Shown here one piece after another: positions 1 through 9,168 of a stretch of 18,782 bases of DNA. Positions within the stretch are counted from its first letter, which is position 1. Every line of letters begins with the position of its first letter. The notes under the pieces were generated by a model. That model did no database searches. It saw nothing but the letters and a program-made list of their open reading frames with translations, and was not told the DNA's origin. Source of the DNA: Candidatus Hydrogenedentota bacterium (GTDB taxonomy: Bacteria; Hydrogenedentota; Hydrogenedentia; Hydrogenedentales; JAGMZX01); NCBI GenBank assembly GCA_029556545.1, contig JAKQEQ010000013.1, forward strand, positions 1 through 18,782. The letters are read 5' to 3'. Both the position numbers and the translations under genes were made by a program.

Positions 1-20
1 GCGGGCGCCTGACCTTCGCC

Positions 21-1892
<1,872 letters not shown>

Positions 1893-1936
1893 CGCAGCAC
1901 TCCACACCGACTCGCACCGGAGGAGCGACGTGCTTC

Positions 1937-2617
1937 TTACAGCGTAGTGTCAGCCGTGTACTCCCAGTCCGCGGTTGTCGCAAGGCCGCCTTCGGCCCAG
2001 CACCATGTGATCTTATGGTACACGAAGGAGACTTCTTCCAGATGTATATACGACGGTTGAATCGAGACGATGATGGCGTCCTCCAATGTGATCGTGTAAT
2101 ACTCTTCTTCCTGGAGTTCGTCATTCACGCGGTAGAAGTGAAGAGCAACTTCCTGCAGGACATCCTCCCCGATCAGCGCCTGATAGAGCAGCGGACTCGA
2201 CTTGTCGAAGTGCTTGGTAATGACAAGGGGCTCATGGTGGCGGCGCCCGGTGGGTAGCCCCGACGCGGCATCTCGCGGTGAGACGACTTCATGAGCGAAG
2301 CCCGCTACGACAACCGTTCCCTCACGTCCTTGCGCCGTGCAACTCCCCTCAATGAGGTCGCCGCCGGCGTCCAGAATCCGCATGTGAACCAGCCCCTTGC
2401 CAGTTACAGTGCCTTCAGTCGGCAGGGTCGTCTGCTCGCCCGTCGCGAACGACTCCAGTTTGGCGTAGATATCCTCCAGTGTATGCATCGTTGGCCCCGG
2501 TGGTGCGGAAGGTTCGAGCGGACCCGAAAGCACCCCGCGCGGCGTTGCCAACACCAGCAGGATCACCAACGCAACCGACACCGTACCCGTTAAGACTTTT
2601 ACGTAACGACTCATCAT
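1937..2617 (-). CDS. Hcp1-family (T6SS tube-like) protein with N-terminal signal/anchor
   Basis: A 226-residue protein. Residues about 72-218 match the Hcp1 family of type VI secretion tube proteins: GREGTVVV (97-104), HEVVSPRDAASGLPTGRRHHEP (109-130), LVITKHFDKSSPLLYQAL (131-148), EEYYTITLEDA (171-181), and the closing HLEEVSFVYHKITW (192-205) with a WAEGG-type segment. Canonical Hcp is a cytoplasmic protein of about 160-170 residues that stacks as hexameric rings. This one instead begins with a hydrophobic signal or anchor (about 8-26), a Pro-rich stretch (34-43) and a short helix (LEDIYAKLES), so it is probably exported. GGGAG lies 4 nt before the first of two tandem ATGs (2617 and 2614). 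No other T6SS gene is in the window. Homology is confident from the motifs; a T6SS role is doubtful, and a secreted Hcp-fold protein is my preferred reading. Confidence 0.85.
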   Translation of the reverse strand: MMSRYVKVLTGTVSVALVILLVLATPRGVLSGPLEPSAPPGPTMHTLEDIYAKLESFATGEQTTLPTEGTVTGKGLVHMRILDAGGDLIEGSCTAQGREGTVVVAGFAHEVVSPRDAASGLPTGRRHHEPLVITKHFDKSSPLLYQALIGEDVLQEVALHFYRVNDELQEEEYYTITLEDAIIVSIQPSYIHLEEVSFVYHKITWCWAEGGLATTADWEYTADTTL

Positions 2618-2775
2618 GTGTCTCCCGTTGCCCATCCGCAGGGGCCGTAGTGCGTCTTCGTCGATCGCGAGGAGAGGGACTGCGAGTCGACGTACTGCAA
2701 GCACTCCACAACACCGTCCCCCATGAGCGCATGCGACGAAGCACGCCGGTTAATATTCTATTTCTTACTATTATC

Positions 2776-2804
2776 ATTATATCCGTGCCGGTGCCATCTG
2801 TCAA
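2776..2804 (-). promoter_or_regulatory. Perfect-consensus sigma70 promoter (TTGACA-17-TATAAT) for the Hcp-like gene
   Basis: On the minus strand TTGACA (2804-2799) and TATAAT (2781-2776) are separated by exactly 17 nt, a full match to the housekeeping consensus in an AT-rich patch. Transcription would start near 2769, giving a leader of about 150 nt before ATG 2617. I see no known riboswitch in that leader. Confidence 0.85.
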
Positions 2805-3153
2805 CTGCCAGGATCACGTCTTGTTCTTCCGCAGACTCCGTTGCTGCAACTGTCAGGTAGGCTGCGGGGTGCGTCCTTATGAGGCGAGTTCTTCCTTGCC
2901 CGAATCGGTCCTGCGCGTTATCCTTGTTCGCTGTGGTGCGGCATATAGCTACACCCACGTAGACTGCTTTCCTCAACTTCAAGATGTCTCCGTCAAGACG
3001 GCGAGGCGTCATCTGTGTCACAAATGTTTTCATTTCGGAACACGCGTGTGGATTACAGCGGCGTGAATTGCTATTATCCCCGTCTTTCGACGTGTCGGGC
3101 ATTGGCCCGGCGCGGCGGCGCGAGAGCGGGCATGAGGAGGCTTGAGCAGAATT
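2805..3153. other. Intergenic region between the Hcp-like gene and sdhC
   Basis: About 350 nt with no convincing gene. It must hold the sdh promoter, but I cannot identify it: TATTAT at 3072-3077 is a possible -10 without a good -35. A minus-strand open frame (about 3036 down to 2758) has no ribosome site and overlaps the Hcp-like promoter, so I do not call it. Confidence 0.5.
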
Positions 3154-3837
3154 ATGAGTGTTTCTCGAAGCAGCGTGCTGCGGAGTTCCGTGTTGCATGA
3201 ATTGGTGCTGGCGCTGGCCGGTATCGGCTTGGTGGGCTTCCTCCTGGTCCATTTGGCGGGCAACTTCTTCATTTATGGGGGTCCCGAAGTCTTTAACGGG
3301 TACTCGGAGAAACTGCACGGTTTCCCCGTCACGCTTTGGGTGGCGCGCATCGGGCTTATCGCAATTTTCGCGCTGCACGTAGTCATCACGACCACCATGT
3401 GGATCAAGAACCGCAACACGCGCGCGCAACGCTACGCCGTCACGGTTCGCCGCGCGCCCAAGGGGCTTGGCACGCGCACGATGATCATTACGGGCGCACT
3501 GATTTTCGTATTCGTGGGAATTCACCTGCTCGATTTCACGTTTGCCGATAAGGAGGGCCTGAATTCGCTTCTCAACGGAGAGAGCCAGGGCCTTTATGGC
3601 GTGGTCTGGAACGGATTCGCAAACCCGGTCCGTGCCGCTTTCTACATTCTCTTGATGTGCTGTGTCGGCCTGCACCTGAGCCACGCCATATCGAGCCTTT
3701 GCATCACGTTCGGAGCGCAGAACGAGCGTTTTGTTGCCATTGCGGACGTGACGGCGAAGATCTTCGGCGCGCTCGTGGCCATCGCGTACAGTTCGATCCC
3801 CGTGTATGTGCTGGTGCAAACGTACCTGCTGGGATAG
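3154..3837 (+). CDS. sdhC: Succinate dehydrogenase/fumarate reductase cytochrome b558 subunit
   Basis: A 227-residue membrane anchor of complex II that binds haem and passes electrons from SdhB to quinone. It has the five-helix plan of the single-anchor b558 family, with hydrophobic segments near 15-41, 61-84, 108-130, 158-182 and 199-225. Candidate haem-ligand histidines sit inside helices: H33 (VHLAGN), H75 (ALHVV), H124 (GIHLLDF), and H174/H177 (GLHLSHA). ATG 3154 is preferred although the strong GAGGAGG (3134-3140) is 13 nt away; a TTG at 3142 lies only 1 nt from it. It is first in a tight sdhC-sdhA-sdhB operon, 12 nt before sdhA. There is no separate sdhD, as expected for this type. Confidence 0.95.
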   Translation: MSVSRSSVLRSSVLHELVLALAGIGLVGFLLVHLAGNFFIYGGPEVFNGYSEKLHGFPVTLWVARIGLIAIFALHVVITTTMWIKNRNTRAQRYAVTVRRAPKGLGTRTMIITGALIFVFVGIHLLDFTFADKEGLNSLLNGESQGLYGVVWNGFANPVRAAFYILLMCCVGLHLSHAISSLCITFGAQNERFVAIADVTAKIFGALVAIAYSSIPVYVLVQTYLLG

Positions 3838-3849
3838 GAGACCGCAAGC

Positions 3850-5760
3850 ATGCTCGAATCGCGCGTTCCCCGCGGACCCATCGCGGAGAAGTGGTTCCGA
3901 CACAAGGCGCACCTTAAGCTGGTGAATCCCGCCAATAAACGCAAGTACACCATCATCGTGGTGGGCACGGGCCTCGCCGGCGCGTCCGCCGCGGCGTCGC
4001 TGTCCGAGTTGGGCTACCAGGTCAAGGCGTTCTGTTTCCAGGACACGCCCCGGCGCGCGCACAGCATCGCGGCGCAAGGCGGCATCAACGCGGCGAAGAA
4101 CTACCAGAACGACAACGACAGCGTATACCGGCTGTTTTTCGACACGGTCAAGGGAGGCGACTTCCGCGCGCGGGAGGCGAACGTCCACCGGCTGGCGGAA
4201 CTGAGCGTGGACATCATCGATCATTGCGTGGCGCAGGGGGTGCCGTTTCCGCGCGAATACGGCGGCTACCTGGCGAACCGGTCCTTCGGCGGCGCGCAAG
4301 TCTCGCGCACGTTCTACGCGCGCGGCCAGACGGGCCAGCAACTCCTGCTCGGCGCTTACGGCCAGCTCATGAAGGAGGTTGCCCAGGGCGGGGTGCAAAT
4401 GTTTCCGCGTCGGGAAATGCTCGATCTGGTCGTGGTAGACAACCGCGCCGTCGGGATCATCTGCCGCAACCTGATCACGGGCCAACTCGAGCGCCACGCG
4501 GGCGACACCGTGGTCCTGGCGACGGGTGGCTACGGCAACGTATTCTTTCTTTCGACGAACGCGAAGGGGGCCAACGTCACGGCGGCATGGCGCGCGCACA
4601 AGCGCGGCGCATTCTTCGCCAACCCCTGCTATACGCAAATCCACCCGACCTGCATTCCCATCCACGGCGATTATCAATCGAAACTTACCCTCATGAGCGA
4701 GAGCCTGCGCAACGACGGTCGCGTCTGGGTCCCTCGTAAGAAGCGCGATACCCGCCCGCCCCAAGAGATCCCCGAGGAGGAACGCAATTACTTCCTCGAA
4801 GAGCGATACCCGAGTTTCGGGAACCTGGTCCCGCGCGACGTGGCCTCGCGCAATGCCAAAGCCGTGTGCGATGCGGGTTTCGGCGTCGGCGAATCCGGCT
4901 ATGCGGTGTATCTCGATTTTCGCGACGCCATCCAGCGCGAGGGGCGCGAAGCGATCGAGGCGAAATATGGCAATCTCTTCGAGATGTACGAACGGATCGT
5001 GGATGAAGACCCCTACGAAACCCCGATGATGATTTATCCGGCGGTCCATTACACGATGGGCGGCCTGTGGGTTGACTACAACCTCATGAGCAACCTGCCG
5101 GGGCTCTATGTACTGGGGGAGGCCAACTTCTCGGACCACGGCGCGAACCGGCTTGGCGCGAGCGCGCTCATGCAGGGTCTCGCTGACGGCTATTTCATCA
5201 TCCCGTACACAGTGGCGGACTACCTGGCCGACGCGGGTCTCGCCAACATCGCCACGGACCATCCCGCATTCGCGGAGGCGGAGCACGCCGTCGCCGAGCG
5301 TATTGGCAAGTTGCTCGGTGTTGACGGCGACACGCCCGTGGACGCGTTCCACCGGGAATTGGGCCTGCTCCTGTGGGACAAGTGCGGCATGGCGCGCGAC
5401 GCCGCCGGGCTGCAAGAGGCGCTCGCAAAGATTCCCGAAATTCGCGAGCGGTTCTGGCGCCAAGTCAATGTGGTCGGATCGCCGGGCACGTTCAACCAGT
5501 GCCTCGAACGGGCGGGCCGCGTGGCGGACTATCTCGAATTTGCCGAGTTAATGTGCCTCGACGCCCTCGAACGCAACGAGTCTTGCGGCTGCCATTTCCG
5601 CGAGGAGCACCAGACGGAGGACGGCGAGGCGAAGCGGGACGACGCGAACTGCGCCTACGTCGCGGCCTGGGAGTTTCGGGGCGTGGGGGAGCGTCCCCAG
5701 TTACATAAGGAGCCGCTCGTGTTCGAAGAGGTGCAGCCGACGACAAGGAGCTACAAGTAA
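3850..5760 (+). CDS. sdhA: Succinate dehydrogenase/fumarate reductase flavoprotein subunit
   Basis: A 636-residue FAD subunit that interconverts succinate and fumarate at the cytoplasmic face of the membrane. The dinucleotide-binding GTGLAG is at 39-44. H71 in [11 protein letters not shown] is the covalent FAD attachment histidine. An HPT motif is at 265-267, the catalytic-Arg region VPRDVASR at 327-334, HYTMGG at 400-405, and the second FAD contact [18 protein letters not shown] at 423-440. A Cys-containing helical domain follows and the length is normal. GGAG lies 9 nt before ATG 3850. The stop overlaps the sdhB start by one base (TAATG). The N-terminal extension of about 30 residues before the FAD fold is typical of the non-mitochondrial, type-B branch. 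Whether it works mainly as dehydrogenase or fumarate reductase cannot be told from sequence. Confidence 0.97.
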   Translation: MLESRVPRGPIAEKWFRHKAHLKLVNPANKRKYTIIVVGTGLAGASAAASLSELGYQVKAFCFQDTPRRAHSIAAQGGINAAKNYQNDNDSVYRLFFDTVKGGDFRAREANVHRLAELSVDIIDHCVAQGVPFPREYGGYLANRSFGGAQVSRTFYARGQTGQQLLLGAYGQLMKEVAQGGVQMFPRREMLDLVVVDNRAVGIICRNLITGQLERHAGDTVVLATGGYGNVFFLSTNAKGANVTAAWRAHKRGAFFANPCYTQIHPTCIPIHGDYQSKLTLMSESLRNDGRVWVPRKKRDTRPPQEIPEEERNYFLEERYPSFGNLVPRDVASRNAKAVCDAGFGVGESGYAVYLDFRDAIQREGREAIEAKYGNLFEMYERIVDEDPYETPMMIYPAVHYTMGGLWVDYNLMSNLPGLYVLGEANFSDHGANRLGASALMQGLADGYFIIPYTVADYLADAGLANIATDHPAFAEAEHAVAERIGKLLGVDGDTPVDAFHRELGLLLWDKCGMARDAAGLQEALAKIPEIRERFWRQVNVVGSPGTFNQCLERAGRVADYLEFAELMCLDALERNESCGCHFREEHQTEDGEAKRDDANCAYVAAWEFRGVGERPQLHKEPLVFEEVQPTTRSYK

Positions 5761-6524
5761 TGGCGGTGAAGCGGATCAATGTCACGCTGCGGATATGGCG
5801 ACAGTCCGGGCCGAACGCCGAGGGCCATTTTGAGACCTACGAGATGCGCGAGGTCTCGACGGCCATATCCTTCCTCGAAATGCTCGATGCACTGAACAAT
5901 CGCCTGGAGAAGGAGGGCAAAGAACCGGTCGCCTTCGATCATGACTGCCGCGAAGGCATTTGCGGGGCCTGCGGCGCGGTCATTAACGGCGACATCCACG
6001 GGCCCCAGGCCGCTACGACGCTGTGCCAGCTCCACATGCGCCAGTTCCGCGACGGCCAGACCCTGATCATCGAGCCGTTCCGCGCGGAGCCGTTCCCCGT
6101 GGTTCGCGACCTTGCCGTGGACCGGTCGGCCTTTGACCGCATTATTCAAGCGGGCGGCTTCATCACGGTGCGCACCGGGCAGGCCCCGGACGCGCACGCC
6201 ATCCTGGTGCGAAGGACCGCCGCCAACAAAGCCATGGACGCGGCGCAATGCATCGGCTGCGGTGCGTGCGTGGCGGCGTGTCCGAACGCCTCGGCGAGTC
6301 TGTTCGTGTCGGCGAAGATCAGCCACTTGTCGTATCTCCCGCAGGGGCACCCTGAACGGCGACGGCGCGCGCTCGCCATGATCACGCAAATGGACCAGGA
6401 AGGTTTTGGGTCGTGCTCGAAGCATTACGAGTGCGAGGCTGTCTGCCCGAAGGGGATCAAAGTCAGCAATATCGCCCGGATGAACCGCGAATTCCTTGTG
6501 GCGGCGCTGCTGGGACCCGAATGA
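5760..6524 (+). CDS. sdhB: Succinate dehydrogenase/fumarate reductase iron-sulfur subunit
   Basis: A 254-residue electron-transfer subunit linking SdhA flavin to the SdhC haem/quinone site. The plant-type ferredoxin domain holds the [2Fe-2S] cysteines C63, C68, C71 and C89 ([12 protein letters not shown]). The C-terminal domain has [12 protein letters not shown] with C164, C167 and C170, which with C229 bind [4Fe-4S]; C174, C219 and C225 bind [3Fe-4S]. All are present. AAGGAG (5745-5750) lies 9 nt before the ATG, and the one-base overlap with sdhA suggests translational coupling. It is the last gene of the operon. Confidence 0.97.
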   Translation: MAVKRINVTLRIWRQSGPNAEGHFETYEMREVSTAISFLEMLDALNNRLEKEGKEPVAFDHDCREGICGACGAVINGDIHGPQAATTLCQLHMRQFRDGQTLIIEPFRAEPFPVVRDLAVDRSAFDRIIQAGGFITVRTGQAPDAHAILVRRTAANKAMDAAQCIGCGACVAACPNASASLFVSAKISHLSYLPQGHPERRRRALAMITQMDQEGFGSCSKHYECEAVCPKGIKVSNIARMNREFLVAALLGPE

Positions 6525-6548
6525 GCACCATCGCGGGGTGAATAAACA

Positions 6549-6574
6549 CGCCGGTGCGCTGGTCTTATCCGGCG
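6549..6574 (+). terminator. Weak stem-loop after sdhB, possible terminator
   Basis: CGCCGG (6549-6554) pairs with CCGGCG (6569-6574) across a 14-nt loop, 25 nt after the sdhB stop. There is no T-run, so intrinsic termination is doubtful. Confidence 0.2.
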
Positions 6575-6659
6575 GTGACGGGACCGTTCTCCGGCTGCCT
6601 GATCGAATGCATTATGATTCCCGTGAGTTAATCCGTTAGTATACCGGCCGCTGTGTGCC

Positions 6660-6742
6660 CCATGGCACACGCGACGCAAGCACTCGTGCCGCGCGTGGGC
6701 ATGCCGCCTCCGGTTTCTGAATCACGGGCGGGATGCCTGTGT
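6660..6742 (-). repeat. Degenerate copy of a dispersed palindromic element
   Basis: Read on the minus strand, 6737-6717 matches 11388-11408 at 19 of 21 positions, including CCCGCCCGTGATT. Matching continues as GGC..ATGCCC and GGCAC blocks over about 60 nt, so this is a diverged copy of the 11378 element in the opposite orientation. It occupies the leader of the thioredoxin gene. The remainder of 6525-6798 holds no gene that I can see. Confidence 0.6.
6663..6677 (+). promoter_or_regulatory. Possible sigma54 (-24/-12) promoter upstream of the thioredoxin gene
   Basis: TGGCAC (6663-6668) is a full -24 element, followed at the right spacing (GG-N10-GC) by ACGCA, a partial -12. It precedes the thioredoxin gene by about 120 nt. 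It lies within the dispersed repeat copy and may be coincidence. Confidence 0.2.
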
Positions 6743-6798
6743 CGCGGCGCCGGTTGCCGCGGTGCACGGCTGCAACCCCCAACGAAAGGACGACAACG

Positions 6799-7755
6799 AT
6801 GAAGAACTTGCTTGTGTGCGCGCTGCTCCTGACGGCGGCGGCGATATTGCCGGCGCGCGCCGCGGACCTCGGCGATAAGGCGCCCGAGTTGCAGGCGGCG
6901 GAATGGGTCAAAGGCCAGCCGGTTACGCTCTCCGAGATCAAGGAGCAGAAGAAGGTCGCGGTAGTCGAGTTCTGGGCCACCTGGTGCCCGCCGTGCCGCG
7001 CCAGCATCCCGCACCTCACCGAACTGCAGAAGAAATACAAGGATACGGTGGTCTTCATCGGCGTCAGCCGCGAGGAACCCGGCACGGTAAAGCCCTTTGT
7101 CGAGAAACAGGGCGACAAGATGGACTACCGCGTCGCCGTGGACGCTGAAGGCAAGATGACGAAGGGCTACATGGAAGCCTACGGCATCGAGGGAATTCCT
7201 CACGCGTTCCTGGTGAATCGGGAAGGCCGCGTCGTGTTTCACGCGCACCCGATGGAGCCGAAGTTCGAAGAAGCGCTGAAGGCGGTGCTTGAGGGCTCGT
7301 TTGATCTGGAGAAGGCGAAGGCCGCGCTCGAAAACGAGCGAAAGCTGGAAGAGTTGTACCAACAATACGGCGAACTCGTGATGGAAGGCGCGGACAAGGC
7401 AAAGGCGAAGGAGGTGGGACAGCGCCTGTTTGAAGCGGTAAAAGACGACGCCAATCGCTTGAGCCAGCTCGCGTGGGCTATCGCCTCGGCGTCGGAACTG
7501 GCCTTCCAGGACCTCGATTTCGCGCTGCAATGCGCCAAGCGCGCCGTCGATCTTACCCAAGAGAAAGAACCCGACACACTGGACACCTACGCCCGTGTGC
7601 TCTTCGAGAAAGGCGACAAGGAGCAGGCGATTGCGGTCGGCGAGAAGGCCCTCGCGCTCGTGCAGGACAATGAGGAACTCAAGGAACACATCGAGTTCCA
7701 ACTGAGCATTTATCGAGGCGAGGAATCGACCGGGGAAGAAGGCGAGGACGGGTAG
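6799..7755 (+). CDS. Exported TlpA/ResA-like thioredoxin-fold protein with helical C-terminal half
   Basis: A 318-residue protein. ATG 6799 is chosen because AAAGGA lies 8 nt upstream and a signal peptide starts there (1-21, cleavage near ARAA); upstream in-frame codons come from a repeat. Residues about 23-170 form a TlpA-type thioredoxin domain with the redox motif WCPPC (62-66) and the cis-Pro segment GIEGIPHAFLVN (129-140). Members of this family reduce or exchange disulfides outside the cytoplasm, for example in cytochrome c maturation. Residues about 170-318 are helical and Ala/Glu/Lys-rich with TPR-like spacing, an addition to the usual 150-190-residue domain. The acidic tail ends EEGEDG. 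It stands alone and converges on the response-regulator gene. The substrate is unknown. Confidence 0.9.
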   Translation: MKNLLVCALLLTAAAILPARAADLGDKAPELQAAEWVKGQPVTLSEIKEQKKVAVVEFWATWCPPCRASIPHLTELQKKYKDTVVFIGVSREEPGTVKPFVEKQGDKMDYRVAVDAEGKMTKGYMEAYGIEGIPHAFLVNREGRVVFHAHPMEPKFEEALKAVLEGSFDLEKAKAALENERKLEELYQQYGELVMEGADKAKAKEVGQRLFEAVKDDANRLSQLAWAIASASELAFQDLDFALQCAKRAVDLTQEKEPDTLDTYARVLFEKGDKEQAIAVGEKALALVQDNEELKEHIEFQLSIYRGEESTGEEGEDG

Positions 7756-7800
7756 CCGCCCACGGACTCCCGGGCTGATGCCCCGCGCGCGCCGGGCGGC
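7755..7800. terminator. Inverted repeat between convergent genes, weak bidirectional terminator candidate
   Basis: GCCGCCC (7755-7761) and GGGCGGC (7794-7800) form a 7-bp inverted repeat filling the 48-nt gap between two convergent stops. The loop is 32 nt and there are no T-runs, so only the position supports a terminator. Confidence 0.25.
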
Positions 7801-7803
7801 GGC

Positions 7804-9168
7804 TCAGTCGGTCGCGATGTGGAATTTCTCCAGCTTGTAGCGTACTTGGTCGCGTGTGATGCCCAATAGGGCCGCAGCCTGGGTCTGATTGCCCTCGGTG
7901 CGTTCCAGCGCCTGCTCGACCAGCGACCGCTCGACCTCGCTGAGCTTCAGGCCGCCCGGCGGCAACACCACGGGATGGCGCGTGGCCGCGGGATTCTCGA
8001 TGCGGCCCAGGACAACGTCGCGCGCCTCGATGGTTTCGCCCGGACTGAGCAGCACGGCGCGCTCGATGACATTGCGCAGTTCGCGGACGTTTCCCGGCCA
8101 CGGGTGATTCAGCAACTTCTCCAGCGCAGCCTCGGAGAAGCCCGTGTAGGTGCGTCCCAGCTTGCGCTCATACGCTTCGAGGAAATGTTGCGCCAGTTGG
8201 GGGATGTCCGACGCGCGCTCCCGTAACGGCGGCACGAGAATGGGCACGGTGCTGAGGCGGTAGTAGAGGTCCTCGCGGAACTTGCCCTCCTCGATGATAC
8301 GCGCGAGATCGCGATTCGTCGCGGCGACGACCCGGCAGTCCACGTGGATGTCCGCGGTGCCGCCTATGCGGCGGAACGTTTTTTCTTCGAGTACGCGCAA
8401 CAGCTTTGCTTGAAGATTGGGGGGCATGTCGCCGATTTCGTCCAGGAATACGGTGCCGTTGTGCGCCAATTCGAAGAGCCCCGCTTTCTGGCCTGTGGCG
8501 TTGGTGAACGCGCCCTCCTCGTAGCCGAACAGCTCGGACTCGATCAGCGTCTCCGGCATGGCCGTGCAGGTGATGTTCATGAACGGCTTCTCGACACGCG
8601 CCGATTCGTAATGGATTGCCCGCGCGATCATGTCCTTGCCGCTCCCCGTCGGGCCGAGCAGGAGCACCGTCGTCGAGTCGCTCGCCGCTACGCGGCAGAC
8701 CACGTCCTTGATTGCCCGGAACTTGTCGCTATCGCCAATCAGACTCACGACCCCGAACCGCTTCTTCTTCTGGTCGATTTCGGCGGACAACGTCCGCCGC
8801 ATTTCCTGATTCTCCAGCGCGCGCCGCACCGTCAACGAGAGCTCATCCATGTCGAAGGGCTTGCTCACGTAGTCGTATGCGCCCGCCTTTATGGCCTCGA
8901 CGGCGTTCTGCACCGAAGAATGGGCGGTTATGATCAGCACCGTCATGTCGGGCCGAAGCCGGAGCCCCTGACGCATAAGCTGAATGCCGTCGCCGTCGGG
9001 CAGTTTCAGGTCGATCAGCGCCAGGTCTGCCGGTTGCGCCTTGAGCAGTCGCAGCGCCGATGCGATGTCCTCCGCCTCGAAGACCTGGTGACCATCCGCC
9101 ATGAGCCGTTCGCGAAGCGACCATCGAATGAGTTTCTCGTCGTCCACAAGCAGTATACGGGCGCTCAT
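7804..9168 (-). CDS. Sigma54-dependent response regulator (NtrC family)
   Basis: A 454-residue enhancer-binding regulator. The receiver domain (1-120) has acidic residues D9/D10, phospho-acceptor D53, T81 and K103. The AAA+ domain (about 143-370) has Walker A GPTGSGKD (172-179), Walker B TVFLDEI (239-245), a sensor/arginine-finger segment (FREDLYYRL, 298-305), and WPGNVREL. The sigma54-contact loop reads GAFTNA (219-224) instead of the usual GAFTGA; Walker A is also slightly atypical (GPTGSGKD against GESGTGKE). A Fis-type helix-turn-helix closes the protein (428-447, [20 protein letters not shown]). GGAGG lies about 7 nt before ATG 9168, which overlaps the kinase stop by 4 nt (ATGA), so the two are co-translated. 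It should activate sigma54 promoters after phosphorylation; targets are unknown. Confidence 0.95.
   Translation of the reverse strand: MSARILLVDDEKLIRWSLRERLMADGHQVFEAEDIASALRLLKAQPADLALIDLKLPDGDGIQLMRQGLRLRPDMTVLIITAHSSVQNAVEAIKAGAYDYVSKPFDMDELSLTVRRALENQEMRRTLSAEIDQKKKRFGVVSLIGDSDKFRAIKDVVCRVAASDSTTVLLLGPTGSGKDMIARAIHYESARVEKPFMNITCTAMPETLIESELFGYEEGAFTNATGQKAGLFELAHNGTVFLDEIGDMPPNLQAKLLRVLEEKTFRRIGGTADIHVDCRVVAATNRDLARIIEEGKFREDLYYRLSTVPILVPPLRERASDIPQLAQHFLEAYERKLGRTYTGFSEAALEKLLNHPWPGNVRELRNVIERAVLLSPGETIEARDVVLGRIENPAATRHPVVLPPGGLKLSEVERSLVEQALERTEGNQTQAAALLGITRDQVRYKLEKFHIATD

Noticed and set aside
2614-2724. 36-residue upstream reading frame whose TGA overlaps the Hcp-like start
   Set aside because: The overlap is suggestive of coupling, but there is no ribosome site and no recognisable peptide; chance is likely.
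2758-5463. 901-residue open frame on the minus strand
   Set aside because: It lies antisense to sdhC and sdhA; its long openness follows from GC-rich codon use of those genes and its sequence is Arg/Ala/His-rich without any family motif.
6733-6798. Upstream start for the thioredoxin-like protein
   Set aside because: It adds Arg-rich residues from the dispersed repeat and would bury the signal peptide; ATG 6799 has AAAGGA at proper spacing.
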